DNA from: Opitutaceae bacterium | GTDB lineage: Bacteria; Verrucomicrobiota; Verrucomicrobiia; Opitutales; Opitutaceae | Assembly (NCBI GenBank): GCA_028284385.1 | Contig: JANQRT010000050.1 | Coordinates: 62,001 to 126,000, forward strand | Length of the DNA stretch: 64,000 nucleotides | Reading direction: 5' to 3' | Shown here: piece by piece, positions 17,060-25,931 of the stretch | Layout of the letters: every line of letters begins with the position of its first letter | How positions within the stretch are numbered: the stretch's first letter is position 1 | Made by a program: the position numbers and the translations under genes | The notes under the pieces: model-generated | Told to the model about the DNA's origin: nothing | The model's input: the letters and a program-made list of their open reading frames with translations, nothing else | Database searches by the model: none

Positions 17060-17704
17060 ATGAAAACAAATCGTGTGACTAGATTTCTCCGAGTCCTCAT
17101 TCATATCTGGTGGTATCTTACCCTTGCTGGAGTTTTGTTCATAGGGGTGATTTTCACGGGGTACCATTTGGGCATATTTGAAGGCGCTAAATCGATCGAG
17201 TTTGGAATTGGGTGGGAATTTGAGGGAATAGAGCCTGATGACGATTTTCTGATCAGCGTAACTGATCGTGCTGGAAATCAATACCCCGTTTATGATCTCA
17301 AGGGAGAGGGTGAATTGAGCTTTGAGGTTGGAGAATTGGGTATGAGGAAGTTGTCAGTCCCCTTTTACGTCATGACCCTCTCCATCTTTGGGATCGGCCT
17401 GTACAGTATCTTCCTTCTCCGAAAGCTCTTCGACAATCTAGCTATGGGTAACTACTTCGACGAGCTAAACGCTTTAAGAATTCGCCATATGGCTTATGCA
17501 TCCTTTGCCTTCGCAGGGTCTTTTTTGATGGCCCAAATTTTGTTCGAATCTATGTTCTCGATTCAAACCGGATCTAACATTCAAATCAGTGGAGTAGAGA
17601 TCGGGTTGAATCCAACCATCATTTTCGGGCTGTTTTTATTAGCTCTATCGGAGGTCTTCCGAGAGGGCGCCCGGCTCAAGGCGGACCAGGATTTAACCAT
17701 CTAA
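17060..17704 (+). CDS. DUF2975 family membrane protein
   Basis: 214 residues from ATG 17060. Four membrane segments are visible: near the N-terminus (IWWYLTLAGVLFIGVIFTGY), in the middle (VMTLSIFGIGLYSIFLL), then SFAFAGSFLMAQILFE and IIFGLFLLALSEVFREGARL. The motif FREG-A-x-L-K-x-[DE] ending in DLTI is typical of DUF2975 proteins, which are usually found, as here, just before a small XRE-type regulator. The role is unknown; paired systems may sense a membrane signal. Only a weak GAAAG ribosome site is present. It reads against the surrounding ABC transporter genes. Confidence 0.8.
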   Translation: MKTNRVTRFLRVLIHIWWYLTLAGVLFIGVIFTGYHLGIFEGAKSIEFGIGWEFEGIEPDDDFLISVTDRAGNQYPVYDLKGEGELSFEVGELGMRKLSVPFYVMTLSIFGIGLYSIFLLRKLFDNLAMGNYFDELNALRIRHMAYASFAFAGSFLMAQILFESMFSIQTGSNIQISGVEIGLNPTIIFGLFLLALSEVFREGARLKADQDLTI

Positions 17705-17718
17705 GCTGCGTAAATTCG

Positions 17719-17952
17719 ATGCCCATTAAAGTGAACCTGGATCGAATAATGCTTGAGCGGCAGATAAAGCTAACCGAATTGGCTGAACGTGTGGGGATCA
17801 CGCTAGCCAATCTCTCGATACTAAAAACCGGCAAAGCCAAAGCCATCCGCTTCTCTACCCTGGAAGCTCTATGTCGTGAACTGCGTTGTCAGCCCAGCGA
17901 TCTACTGGAGTTTGTGGACGACGACGTGTTTCAGGACATTTCTTTGCTGTAG
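17719..17952 (+). CDS. Small XRE/Cro-type helix-turn-helix regulator (YozG-like)
   Basis: 77 residues, essentially a single DNA-binding domain: MPIKVNLDRIMLERQIKLTE, the HTH core LAERVGITLANLSILKTGKA, and TLEALCRELRCQPSDLLEF. It is the usual partner of DUF2975 proteins and starts 15 bases after that gene's stop, so the two are cotranscribed. By analogy it should autoregulate, and the TTTATTG repeats upstream of the pair are candidate sites. It converges with the ABC binding-protein gene, leaving only 33 bases between stops. Confidence 0.85.
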   Translation: MPIKVNLDRIMLERQIKLTELAERVGITLANLSILKTGKAKAIRFSTLEALCRELRCQPSDLLEFVDDDVFQDISLL

Positions 17953-17985
17953 CGCTAGTCATCGATTTATCGAAATAGGAGTATT

Positions 17986-19341
17986 TCAATTCTGCCATTC
18001 TCTCATCCTGGCTTCCTCGACGCGTTTCCATCTGCGTAACTGCTTTTCCAATACGTCTTGTTGACGTTCTTGAGCCGAAGCAAGCGCCTCGTCTATTGAA
18101 GACCGGCGGTAGAGAATTTCGTCAATGGCCACCGTCATGTCCGTCTGATATTGAAGATAATGAGGAATGGCAATGCGATTGAAAGCATAGCGGCTCTTAG
18201 CCATGTCGATAAAGGCCTCGACGAACGGGTGTTCATGGCGTTCCAGAAATGATGAGGATACCCTTTTAAGGGCTGTCATTTTTCGGTGTTTCAGAGACAG
18301 CTCTTCAAGATTATCCTGCCTCAAAAGGAACTTTATGAAAACCATCGCCTCTTCCGGATGTCGCGCTCCATTGGGAATGGTTAGCGTGTCCGACTCTCCG
18401 ATCGTGATGTAAGGAATGCCTGATTTCTTGGAAGCGGGAAATGGAGCGAGTCCGTATTCGAAATCCGGAGGCGCGTATTTTCTAATGAAATTATCCATCC
18501 AAATACCTTGATGCACCATGGCGACTTTTCCGGTAAAGAATGGGTTTTGAGGTGACGCGAATTTACCGAAACCGGACTTTAACTTCACAAGATTGTCGGC
18601 TCCAAAACGCTCTGGGTAGCTATCTAGCCAGGACCCGGTCGCTTTCCAGGCGGGCGTATCGATCATCATTTTGTCACTACCTTCGAAGGACGAGCCTCCA
18701 AACCATCGATTCCAGGAAGTTCGCCAAGAACCAGGCTGTGTAGGAAAATGCCCAATACGTTCGATAGAGCCATCTTGCCTATACCGAGCGATGATGTTGT
18801 TCATCTCTTCCAATTCCTCCAAAGTTCTTGGGGGTTTGTCTGGATCGAGTCCGGCTTCTCGGAAAAGTTTCTTGTTGTAGTGCAGGGCGGTGACCGAACC
18901 CGTGAAAGGGATGGCCCACTGAATGCCGCGATAGGCTCCGCTTTCCCAGAAGATGGGTATAAAATCCTCTTCTTGAATACCCTGTTTTTCACACAGATCA
19001 TCTATCGGAGTGAGGGCGTTGTTTTCCGCATAGGCTGCAATATAATAGTAAGGGAGCTGAGTGATATCGGGAGGCTGGCCGCTTGCGGTGGCGAGCATGA
19101 TTTTCGTCTTTGGATCGGAAATCCCCAGCGTCTTGACGAATAACTTATCTTGCGAGCTGTTGAACTTCTCTGCCATTGCATCCAACGCTTCTTTCTCGAA
19201 TCCGGCCCAGGAAGTCCAATACGTCACGATCGTTCTTCCATCCTCGGTCTTATCGTTTGGCTGGCTAGAGCAACCCGACAGCAAAAGGGCAACAAAAAGG
19301 CTTAGCCCTATGAAAACTAGCCTGAGCGAAGGGCGAGACAT
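17986..19341 (-). CDS. Extracellular sugar-type ABC solute-binding lipoprotein
   Basis: 451 residues. The signal peptide ends in the lipobox LSGC (Cys24). The mature protein follows the family 1 binding-protein pattern: VTYWTSWAGFEKEALDAMAEKFN, then PPDITQLPYYYIAAYAENNALTPIDDL, HYNKKLFREAGLDPDKPP and FFTGKVAMVHQGIWM. Aromatic residues are plentiful, as in carbohydrate binders. It reads leftward like the two permeases at 15081-16890 but is separated from them by the rightward DUF2975/HTH pair. It very likely serves those permeases; the sugar is unknown. Confidence 0.9.
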   Translation of the reverse strand: MSRPSLRLVFIGLSLFVALLLSGCSSQPNDKTEDGRTIVTYWTSWAGFEKEALDAMAEKFNSSQDKLFVKTLGISDPKTKIMLATASGQPPDITQLPYYYIAAYAENNALTPIDDLCEKQGIQEEDFIPIFWESGAYRGIQWAIPFTGSVTALHYNKKLFREAGLDPDKPPRTLEELEEMNNIIARYRQDGSIERIGHFPTQPGSWRTSWNRWFGGSSFEGSDKMMIDTPAWKATGSWLDSYPERFGADNLVKLKSGFGKFASPQNPFFTGKVAMVHQGIWMDNFIRKYAPPDFEYGLAPFPASKKSGIPYITIGESDTLTIPNGARHPEEAMVFIKFLLRQDNLEELSLKHRKMTALKRVSSSFLERHEHPFVEAFIDMAKSRYAFNRIAIPHYLQYQTDMTVAIDEILYRRSSIDEALASAQERQQDVLEKQLRRWKRVEEARMREWQN

Positions 19342-19428
19342 GGGGGCATAAAATCATCACCCTCCAACCAAAACAAGCTCTACATTCGGCCTAAATACTG
19401 TGAGATCGCTAAAACCATTCTCATCGAT

Positions 19429-20145
19429 ATGAATATCATTCTCTTTGAGCCCAAAGAAATCGACTATCCCCTCCCGCTGGCAGACGAGAGGGCGGGGCAT
19501 ATCCTCAACGTTTTGGAGAGGCGAGTAGGAGACAGTTTTGACGCGGGTATTATAAATGGAGCGAAAGGAAAGGGAATGTTGAAAGAGATCCGCGAGAACG
19601 AACTCGTGATTGATTTTCAGTTGAATGAAGAAACGGCGTCTCCTTTTCCGGTCGATCTTGTAGTTGGTCTCTCCCGACCGCAGACTAATCGGAAAATTTT
19701 GCAGGAAGCGACATCGCTTGGGGTTCGAAGCATCCATTTTATAACTACAGAGCGTGGCGAACCTTCCTACGCGAGCTCTCGCCTGTGGACTACTGGCGAA
19801 TGGCGGCGACATCTTATTTCGGGAGCGGCTCAAGCCTTCTCTACCAGGCTGCCCGCGGTTGCTATTGGGCAAAGCCTTCTAGAGACTATTGAAAAATTGG
19901 AAACGGCCTCTCTTCGTATTGCTCTCGATAATTACGAAGCTACCTCTTCTTTGGAAAGCGCTTTGGTGGATACGCAGTCTTTTACTCTCTGCATCGGCTC
20001 CGAGCGCGGATGGACAGGAGGTGAGCGAAAGGTTCTGAAAGATAGTGGATTTGCCATGGCCCATCTCGGCCAGCGTCCTCTGCGTACAGAAACGGCCGTT
20101 GTTAGTGGCGTGTCCATTATTCTTTCTAGAAGTGTATGGAAATAG
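19429..20145 (+). CDS. rsmE: 16S rRNA (uracil1498-N3)-methyltransferase
   Basis: 238 residues, normal for RsmE, a SPOUT-class enzyme that methylates U1498 of 16S rRNA. The N-terminal PUA-like part has ADERAGHILNVLERRVGD. The C-terminal knot carries the diagnostic IGSERGWTGGERKVLKDSGF followed by HLGQRPLRTETA, which forms the SAM site. The start is ATG 19429, 87 bases from the divergent binding-protein gene. Its stop codon directly abuts that of rsmD on the other strand. Confidence 0.93.
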   Translation: MNIILFEPKEIDYPLPLADERAGHILNVLERRVGDSFDAGIINGAKGKGMLKEIRENELVIDFQLNEETASPFPVDLVVGLSRPQTNRKILQEATSLGVRSIHFITTERGEPSYASSRLWTTGEWRRHLISGAAQAFSTRLPAVAIGQSLLETIEKLETASLRIALDNYEATSSLESALVDTQSFTLCIGSERGWTGGERKVLKDSGFAMAHLGQRPLRTETAVVSGVSIILSRSVWK

Positions 20146-20703
20146 CTAGGACGCTTTCTGAAAGCGGCAGCAAGTTGGTTGTCTTGCTCCCTTGCCTAAG
20201 CGTTTCACCATTCGCCATCCTTCTAGTTCCAAGTCCAAATGCCCAGGCATTTCAAAAACGACAGATCCGTCGCTAGCTAGACATTTTTCGAAAAGAGCAA
20301 AGAGCCGACGGTGAACGGATTCTATGATTTCGTAGGGAGGGTCTACGAAGATAAAGTCGAAGAGTTCGCTGCCGCTATCAAATTTTAAGGCGTCTTTGCA
20401 TAGTACAGTGGTCTCCAGCTGATTTTGTCCCAGACTTTTGGCTACCATCTTAGCGTTTTCCTTGATCGACTCGCATAGCTTTCGATGAGTTTCCACGAAG
20501 ATGGCTGAGGCAGCTCCCCGGCTGATTGCCTCCAGTCCATAGCTACCTGTTCCCGCGAAGAGATCCAGGATTCTGGTTTCCTCGATTGAAGAACCGATGC
20601 TTGAGAAAACAGCCTGGCGCAGCTTGTCCATGGCCGGACGATGTACCGAAGATTTTGGTACACGCAAGGAGACGCCTCTCGCTTTACCTCCGGTTATCCG
20701 CAT
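20146..20703 (-). CDS. rsmD: 16S rRNA (guanine966-N2)-methyltransferase
   Basis: 185 residues, the RsmD size. MRITGGKARG opens the protein, RPAMDKLRQAVFSSIG follows, the SAM motif I is LDLFAGTGSYGLEAISRGA and the catalytic motif IV is FVDPPYE. It methylates G966 of 16S rRNA. It is the last gene of a leftward run that starts with the HDOD gene at 26804, and is 13 bases after the preceding methyltransferase gene. Confidence 0.93.
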   Translation of the reverse strand: MRITGGKARGVSLRVPKSSVHRPAMDKLRQAVFSSIGSSIEETRILDLFAGTGSYGLEAISRGAASAIFVETHRKLCESIKENAKMVAKSLGQNQLETTVLCKDALKFDSGSELFDFIFVDPPYEIIESVHRRLFALFEKCLASDGSVVFEMPGHLDLELEGWRMVKRLGKGARQPTCCRFQKAS

Positions 20704-20716
20704 GAAAAAGTAGTGC

Positions 20717-21346
20717 CTATTCTGTAGGCTTTGAGGCGCAAATGAAAAAGCTCATCATCGCATCAGGTCCTGCGTCGCTATCTAGGATCGAATAGCCTCT
20801 TTCTAAAAGCTCCTTTTCCAAAATAGAAAGCTTGGGTATCCATTTATGCCCATCGCCGACAAATGGCGATCCAGGAAGCCACAAGCCGCAGTCTTCATGA
20901 GGCAAATACAAGAAGATGTTTCCCGAGGGTTTCAGTTTCCCAAGCCAGCAGTCGAGAGCCCCTTGCCAATCTTCAACGTGCTCGAGACAATGAGAGCTGA
21001 AAATGAAGTCCAGGGAATTGTCAGGATAGGACTCGATCGAATTTTCTTTGCCTTCACCACGCTCGCTATCGATTGGCGTGGCTCCTGGCAGCGGCCAGAG
21101 CCCGGCCCCGATGTCCACTCCTTCACCACGGCAGTATTTTAGGGCGACACGAAAAATAGCATGCGACGCTCCTCCCACGGTCAGATAATCTGGGTAGGTT
21201 TTCCCCTCGTATTCCCATCCACCCGGTACTCGTGTTACGGCAGGGTGAGAATCCCAATAACGATAGACATGAAACAGGTCAGGAGCGTTGGACATCTCTT
21301 CAAGTAATTTAAGAGGCGAATGGGCCTTTTTTTGATCTGATGGCAT
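20717..21346 (-). CDS. Class I SAM-dependent methyltransferase, substrate unknown
   Basis: 209 residues with a Methyltransf_11-like core. The SAM-binding strand-turn is GVDIGAGLWPLPGAT; DFIFSSHCLEHVEDWQGALD is the post-II/motif IV region; SGNIFLYLPHED is a later core strand. The sequence before the core (FHVYRYWDSHPAVTR) suggests an N-terminal helical cap. The target cannot be read. It sits between exbB and rsmD with 40 and 13 bases of spacing, as part of the same leftward run. Confidence 0.75.
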   Translation of the reverse strand: MPSDQKKAHSPLKLLEEMSNAPDLFHVYRYWDSHPAVTRVPGGWEYEGKTYPDYLTVGGASHAIFRVALKYCRGEGVDIGAGLWPLPGATPIDSERGEGKENSIESYPDNSLDFIFSSHCLEHVEDWQGALDCWLGKLKPSGNIFLYLPHEDCGLWLPGSPFVGDGHKWIPKLSILEKELLERGYSILDSDAGPDAMMSFFICASKPTE

Positions 21347-21386
21347 CGTTTCGCTAACTTAAGTCGTGTTTGAGCTCAGGAGAGGA

Positions 21387-22106
21387 TTAGTCCGATTGTA
21401 CTTTCTGAGCTACCTCGCCAATTTCATTAGCTCGCTGGCTATTCTCGACAAGCTGATTCTCCAGGCGATTCGAAAAATAGGAAAAGGCGACCATGGCGGG
21501 GATGCCAATACAGAGACCTGTGGCTGTCGTGATGAGAGCTTCACCAATATCGCCTGCGAGTAATTCCGGCCGCCCCATCCCTCCTGCCGACATGGTCTGG
21601 AAAGCGCCGATCATCCCGCTTACGGTACCTAATAGTCCGATCATTGGCGCGACTGCGGCGACTACGTTGATGTAATGGATGCGTTGGGAAATGGCCTGCT
21701 CCTCTGTCTCGAATATCTCAGCAATGATCGAATTAAAGCGATCGACATTCTGTCTCCCTGATCGCGATTCTAGCTTGGGCAACGCTTTGGCCAGAGCTCT
21801 TCCCAGTACACTTGGATCTTTGCTGGCCAGATCGATGGCTTCGACAATGTTTCCTTCTTTGCATAGATCTTCAAATTTGTGGGCCAATGCTTCGCTTCCA
21901 AAATCGGTAGCCTTCGTATCACGATAGCTCTGTATCAACAAATAGAGTAAGGTCAATGAACAGACCAGTAATGGAATCATGGCCCAGCCTCCTTGCATGA
22001 TCATGTTGCCGAGCGACAAGCCGTGCTCTTCGCTTTGGGTCTGGCTATAAGCAAGTGGTAGATTTAAGGATACAAAAGCGAAAGTCAGATAAAGAGTGGA
22101 TTTCAT
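21387..22106 (-). CDS. exbB: MotA/TolQ/ExbB proton-channel family protein
   Basis: 239 residues. A signal-like N-terminus (MKSTLYLTFAFVSLNLPLAYS) precedes the ExbB core. The first core helix is GGWAMIPLLVCSLTLLYLLIQS, followed by a cytoplasmic loop with a conserved Arg-rich helix, then VVAAVAPMIGLLGTVSGMIGAF and ALITTATGLCIGIPAMVAF. These last two are hallmarks of proton-driven motor stators. ExbB normally works with ExbD and TonB, but no ExbD gene is present in this run, so the partner must be encoded elsewhere. The two genes before it are TPR-type proteins, a common neighbourhood in Verrucomicrobiota. Confidence 0.88.
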   Translation of the reverse strand: MKSTLYLTFAFVSLNLPLAYSQTQSEEHGLSLGNMIMQGGWAMIPLLVCSLTLLYLLIQSYRDTKATDFGSEALAHKFEDLCKEGNIVEAIDLASKDPSVLGRALAKALPKLESRSGRQNVDRFNSIIAEIFETEEQAISQRIHYINVVAAVAPMIGLLGTVSGMIGAFQTMSAGGMGRPELLAGDIGEALITTATGLCIGIPAMVAFSYFSNRLENQLVENSQRANEIGEVAQKVQSD

Positions 22107-22145
22107 TTAAAGAGCAGGATTGAAGTTTCGGGTTATCTGAAAAGT

Positions 22146-23084
22146 TTATGGATGCCCAACAAGGCGTTTTACCGAATTAAATGACTTGGATTTTACTGCG
22201 CTGGATTCAGTTTGGGAAAACATAGCGCTCCAAGGCCTTGTCGCTTTTCGCTTCTCGCTAGAAACGGTAAAATCGATCTGTTGTTCATTCTCCGGCCATT
22301 GAATATGTCTTTCAAGCATTTCTTCGTACAAGATATTCGAATACGAAATTTGATCTAAAGACTTGGCGCTTTTTATGGCGATTGCGTAGCTTTGTCCCAT
22401 ATCATGCGGGGCGAGCGCATTGGAGAAGGCAATAGGCTGTAGGCTAAGCCAAAGAGCATCTTGGAATTCTTCCTCTCGGAAGGCTTTCTTCGCCAAAGCG
22501 ATCCAAGCGATAGCCGTGTTTTTTGAAGACAGGCCGCTCTCAATCCAGTAATCTGCATAGAGAGCCGCTTCTTCGAGACGACCAAGATTCAGCGCAGAGC
22601 GTATCTTCAGTTCACTTACACTATTTAAATGCGATTCCGAGCGGATCTTTGGTTGCCACAGTTTCGCGTAGTGAAGAATCTGCTCCTCCTTCCGCGCTTT
22701 CAGGCAAGTCCGCATATAAGTTATAAGCCAACGTTCTTGTTCCGCGTCTAAAAGACCTAAGTAAGTGGCCCTTCGAATTGCCAGATCATGTAGCGGGATA
22801 GTCGCTTTCTCGTGTTCCTCTAAATGCAGTAGGCCAATCGCTTCCTCTTGCTGCTGTTCGTCATGGAATTGTAATGAGGCAACTTCCTCCTGTCTAACAC
22901 GGCGTTCAACGGATTCTCCCGTTCTTCCAATACTAATGGAAATGTATCCAGCATTCCATCCCGTCAGTTTTCCTCGTACTTCACTTCCGGTTTTCAAAAC
23001 AATTAAGTCTGCATAGGATGGATACACGAAAGCTAGCAGAGCTCCTGTCGCTATTTTGCTAGCCATACTTTTCATTAGACTCAC
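22146..23084 (-). CDS. Exported protein of unknown function linked to a TPR protein and ExbB
   Basis: 312 residues. GTG 23084 overlaps the preceding TGA stop (GTGA) and has AGGAGG about six bases upstream. The N-terminus is a signal peptide (MASKIATGALLAFVYPSYA). A short beta domain follows: DLIVLKTGSEVRGKLTGW, then ISISIGRTGESVERRVRQEEVASLQF. The rest is helical with repeat-like spacing (LNLGRLEEAALYADYWIESG; EEFQDALWLSLQ), suggesting degenerate TPRs. I do not recognise a named family. Tight coupling to the large TPR gene and to exbB suggests a joint periplasmic function. Confidence 0.7.
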   Translation of the reverse strand: MSLMKSMASKIATGALLAFVYPSYADLIVLKTGSEVRGKLTGWNAGYISISIGRTGESVERRVRQEEVASLQFHDEQQQEEAIGLLHLEEHEKATIPLHDLAIRRATYLGLLDAEQERWLITYMRTCLKARKEEQILHYAKLWQPKIRSESHLNSVSELKIRSALNLGRLEEAALYADYWIESGLSSKNTAIAWIALAKKAFREEEFQDALWLSLQPIAFSNALAPHDMGQSYAIAIKSAKSLDQISYSNILYEEMLERHIQWPENEQQIDFTVSSEKRKATRPWSAMFSQTESSAVKSKSFNSVKRLVGHP

Positions 23085-25924
23085 GAGGCTTCCTCCTTGT
23101 TAACTAGCTGCATTTCGATGCCCTTTCTGACGCTTTCTGCAAAGGTCTTGGCTTGGGAATAGGTTTCCGTTTCGCGATAACGATCCTGTCTTAGCAACTC
23201 TTCTAAAGTGGCTAGCGCTTCAAGGGAGGAGCTAAGTTCGTCCTCGAGAAGTTTCGCGCTCTTAAAGTAGCAGGACGCAGCAATATTCGTATAAGCTGGA
23301 TACAGGGCATAGGATCTTTGGTAATACGCGTTAGCTTGCCTAGGTTTTCCTAGGCGAGCATTTATGTCTCCCATTGCTTCCAATGCTTTGGCCTTGGCCT
23401 CTCCATTAAAATCCCGCTCTTTTAGAATCGATTCGAAAGTCTCCAGGGCTAAATCATTCTTATTCAACGCCGCATAGGTCCTAGCCATCAGAAGCTGGAC
23501 GTCCTGAAGGAAATTCATTTTTGCAGGGGCATCGTCGATCGATAGCAGCAATTCTAAGCAATCGCCGTACCTGCTGTTGCTAAATGCTCTTTTTGCCAAA
23601 TTCAAATAGGCGAGCGAGGCGTACCGATTTTTCGGGTACAAACTGATTAGCTGTTCTAGCATTTCCATTCCCTCTACAGATCCGAACGAAAGCAGCTCGC
23701 TTCCTATATAAGCCAAGCCTTCGGCTGGAAGACCCTGTTTTTCGTACTCGCTAGCCATTTCAATGATGGCCGATCTGGCCTTTTGCGATTCCCCTTCAAT
23801 CAGGTGCTTGGCTAGAGCGAGCCTACAGGCTAGCGTGCTTTTATTTTCGAGAGCGGCCTTCGTTTCGCACCTGTCTAAAACGATTCTTCCTTTGGTCGTG
23901 TTGGCTTCTAGCCTTGCTGCTTGTTGTATGATTTCAAACGCCTTCTGGCTCTTTCTGGCGTTGCCATATTTTTCAATCGCGTTCCAGAGCGTATCCTTCG
24001 CCTCGAGAAATCGGCCTCTATTCACCTCGATGCCAGCCAGCATGGAGGCGATTTCAAAAACGCGATCCGGATCTTTCCACTGTATCATTGACGTATTCAA
24101 AATTCGGCTCGCCTCATCCGATTTTCCCAAAGCTAAATAGCATTCCGCGGATTGGATGGTCGAGGCATGGCGAATCGATTCCACTTGATTCAGGATTTTT
24201 CCAAAAGAAGTAATGGCTTTTTCATAATCGCCAATGGTTTGTTGAATACTTCCTAACAAAAGCCATGCTTCGGCTGTTCTTTCGGATGCCGGGAATCTAT
24301 TCAGAAATGCTTTTGTTGCTGCCAGAGCATCCCCGAATTCCTGAAGCGCGTATAGGCAGGATGCCGATCGATATGCCGCTTCCATTTCAATCGGCGTTCC
24401 TGACGAACTTAACGCCAGCGACTGAAAGATCTGCAGAGCTTTGCGAGGTTCGCCTTCGAAAAACCAACAGAGACCCGTCCACAGTCTTGCCTTTTTTGAT
24501 AGCGTGGCGGCGCTCGCTACTGCTTCTACTTCTGAAAATCTTGCTCGAGCCAGCTTGTAAGATTCCAATTGGGCGTAGCAATAGCCGATTTGATAGTTCG
24601 CCAGGGCTTCTTTTTCGGGATCATTGGATGCTTGCTCAAGACTTTCCAAGACGTAAATCGCCTTTTGATATGCCTGATGATCCAGATAGGAAAGAGCAAT
24701 CAGATACTTGATTTGCCAGATGTCAGGAGAATTAGGATACCGATCAATAAACTCTTCCGCAATCGCTATAGATTCATCTAAAGCTCCACATTTCATAGCT
24801 GTCAAAATCCATTGGTGATGAGCGCTTCTCTTTGTTGAAGGATCGTCCGCTTCAGCCAGGCTTTCGAAAAGTAGCCAAGCCTCTAGTAATCGCTCTTCCT
24901 GAAAGTAGGATTGGGCTTTGCGCAGATTCAGCGGTTCCTCGTAGTCATCCGTCTTTTCTAAAGTGGCAAGTTGACCTCTAGCTCGCGATACGACTCCCTT
25001 ATAGAAATCCAGCCAGAGAGCATCTGAGATGGAAAGCTCGCCTTCCAATTCCTTCATCCTGGACTGTATTTCAAACAACGCGGCTTTTTGTTTTTCTATA
25101 AGAATGCTTCTAGGTATGACATGACGGTAGGCGGAGATGGCCTTGTCATATAATTTCGATGACACTGACCAATCTCCAAGCTGGATTGCCATTCCACTGA
25201 GTTGAGCTAGTTCTGGCATGACATCCATTCTCCAAGGATCGGCTAGGAGAAGGTTAAGAGCATCCTCCTGCTTTTCAGATTCAATTAGATATCGAATCGA
25301 AAGAAGACGCGCTTGGTTTTTTATCCTTTCACTCGAATCGGAATCGAGAACGTTTTTCAATAAAGCGAGGGCTAAGTCTTCATCGTTATTCTTTTTATGA
25401 ATACTAGCTTCATGTATTGAAGCGATACCTACGAGGGAAGGTGGAATCGAGCGAGCTCTCAAGGCTTGAAAATGCTCAATCGCTTCTGTGGCCTTCCCGC
25501 TTCGTTTGAGAGCAGTCGCCTTAGAATAGATTGCAAAGATCTCCTTGTCTCGAGTATCTACGTAGTTTTGCAGGTATTCTTCGAAAAAATCGATCGATTC
25601 CTCGAACATTCCCGCCTGCAGAGAGGCGAATCCCGCCAAGGGTAGAATTTTTTCCGCTAGATGGGCATTTTCCCATACCGGTTCTTCGCTGTAATATTCT
25701 TCCAGAGCGATGAAGGCCTGGGCAGACTCGTTGAATCGGCCCAGCTTGAACGCAGCTATCCCCTTTTCAGCTAATCCAGAAGCTGTATCGAAAATAATGT
25801 TACCAGTACCTTGTAACGAAGTGGTGAGCAGGCAGACGCACGTAGTCAACAGCGTCCACAAATACAGACCGTCGAGACGCCATCGATTCGACAAGAGGGA
25901 TTCCTTTACTTTTCGGGGTAACAA
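23081..25924 (-). CDS. Giant exported TPR-repeat protein
   Basis: About 947 residues. No ATG is near the expected start; TTG 25924, seven bases after the HDOD stop, is used here. A membrane or signal segment is present (LYLWTLLTTCVCLLTTSLQGTG). The rest is a long series of TPR units, for example GIAAFKLGRFNESAQAFIAL, AGMFEESIDFFEEYLQNY, LGSIQQTIGDYEKAITSFGK and AKALEAMGDINARLGKPRQA. TPR arrays act as scaffolds. It is translationally coupled to the 312-residue protein and cotranscribed with ExbB, so a trans-envelope complex energised by the proton-motive force is plausible, though unproven. Confidence 0.82.
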   Translation of the reverse strand: MLPRKVKESLLSNRWRLDGLYLWTLLTTCVCLLTTSLQGTGNIIFDTASGLAEKGIAAFKLGRFNESAQAFIALEEYYSEEPVWENAHLAEKILPLAGFASLQAGMFEESIDFFEEYLQNYVDTRDKEIFAIYSKATALKRSGKATEAIEHFQALRARSIPPSLVGIASIHEASIHKKNNDEDLALALLKNVLDSDSSERIKNQARLLSIRYLIESEKQEDALNLLLADPWRMDVMPELAQLSGMAIQLGDWSVSSKLYDKAISAYRHVIPRSILIEKQKAALFEIQSRMKELEGELSISDALWLDFYKGVVSRARGQLATLEKTDDYEEPLNLRKAQSYFQEERLLEAWLLFESLAEADDPSTKRSAHHQWILTAMKCGALDESIAIAEEFIDRYPNSPDIWQIKYLIALSYLDHQAYQKAIYVLESLEQASNDPEKEALANYQIGYCYAQLESYKLARARFSEVEAVASAATLSKKARLWTGLCWFFEGEPRKALQIFQSLALSSSGTPIEMEAAYRSASCLYALQEFGDALAATKAFLNRFPASERTAEAWLLLGSIQQTIGDYEKAITSFGKILNQVESIRHASTIQSAECYLALGKSDEASRILNTSMIQWKDPDRVFEIASMLAGIEVNRGRFLEAKDTLWNAIEKYGNARKSQKAFEIIQQAARLEANTTKGRIVLDRCETKAALENKSTLACRLALAKHLIEGESQKARSAIIEMASEYEKQGLPAEGLAYIGSELLSFGSVEGMEMLEQLISLYPKNRYASLAYLNLAKRAFSNSRYGDCLELLLSIDDAPAKMNFLQDVQLLMARTYAALNKNDLALETFESILKERDFNGEAKAKALEAMGDINARLGKPRQANAYYQRSYALYPAYTNIAASCYFKSAKLLEDELSSSLEALATLEELLRQDRYRETETYSQAKTFAESVRKGIEMQLVNKEEAS

Positions 25925-25931
25925 AGAGGAG

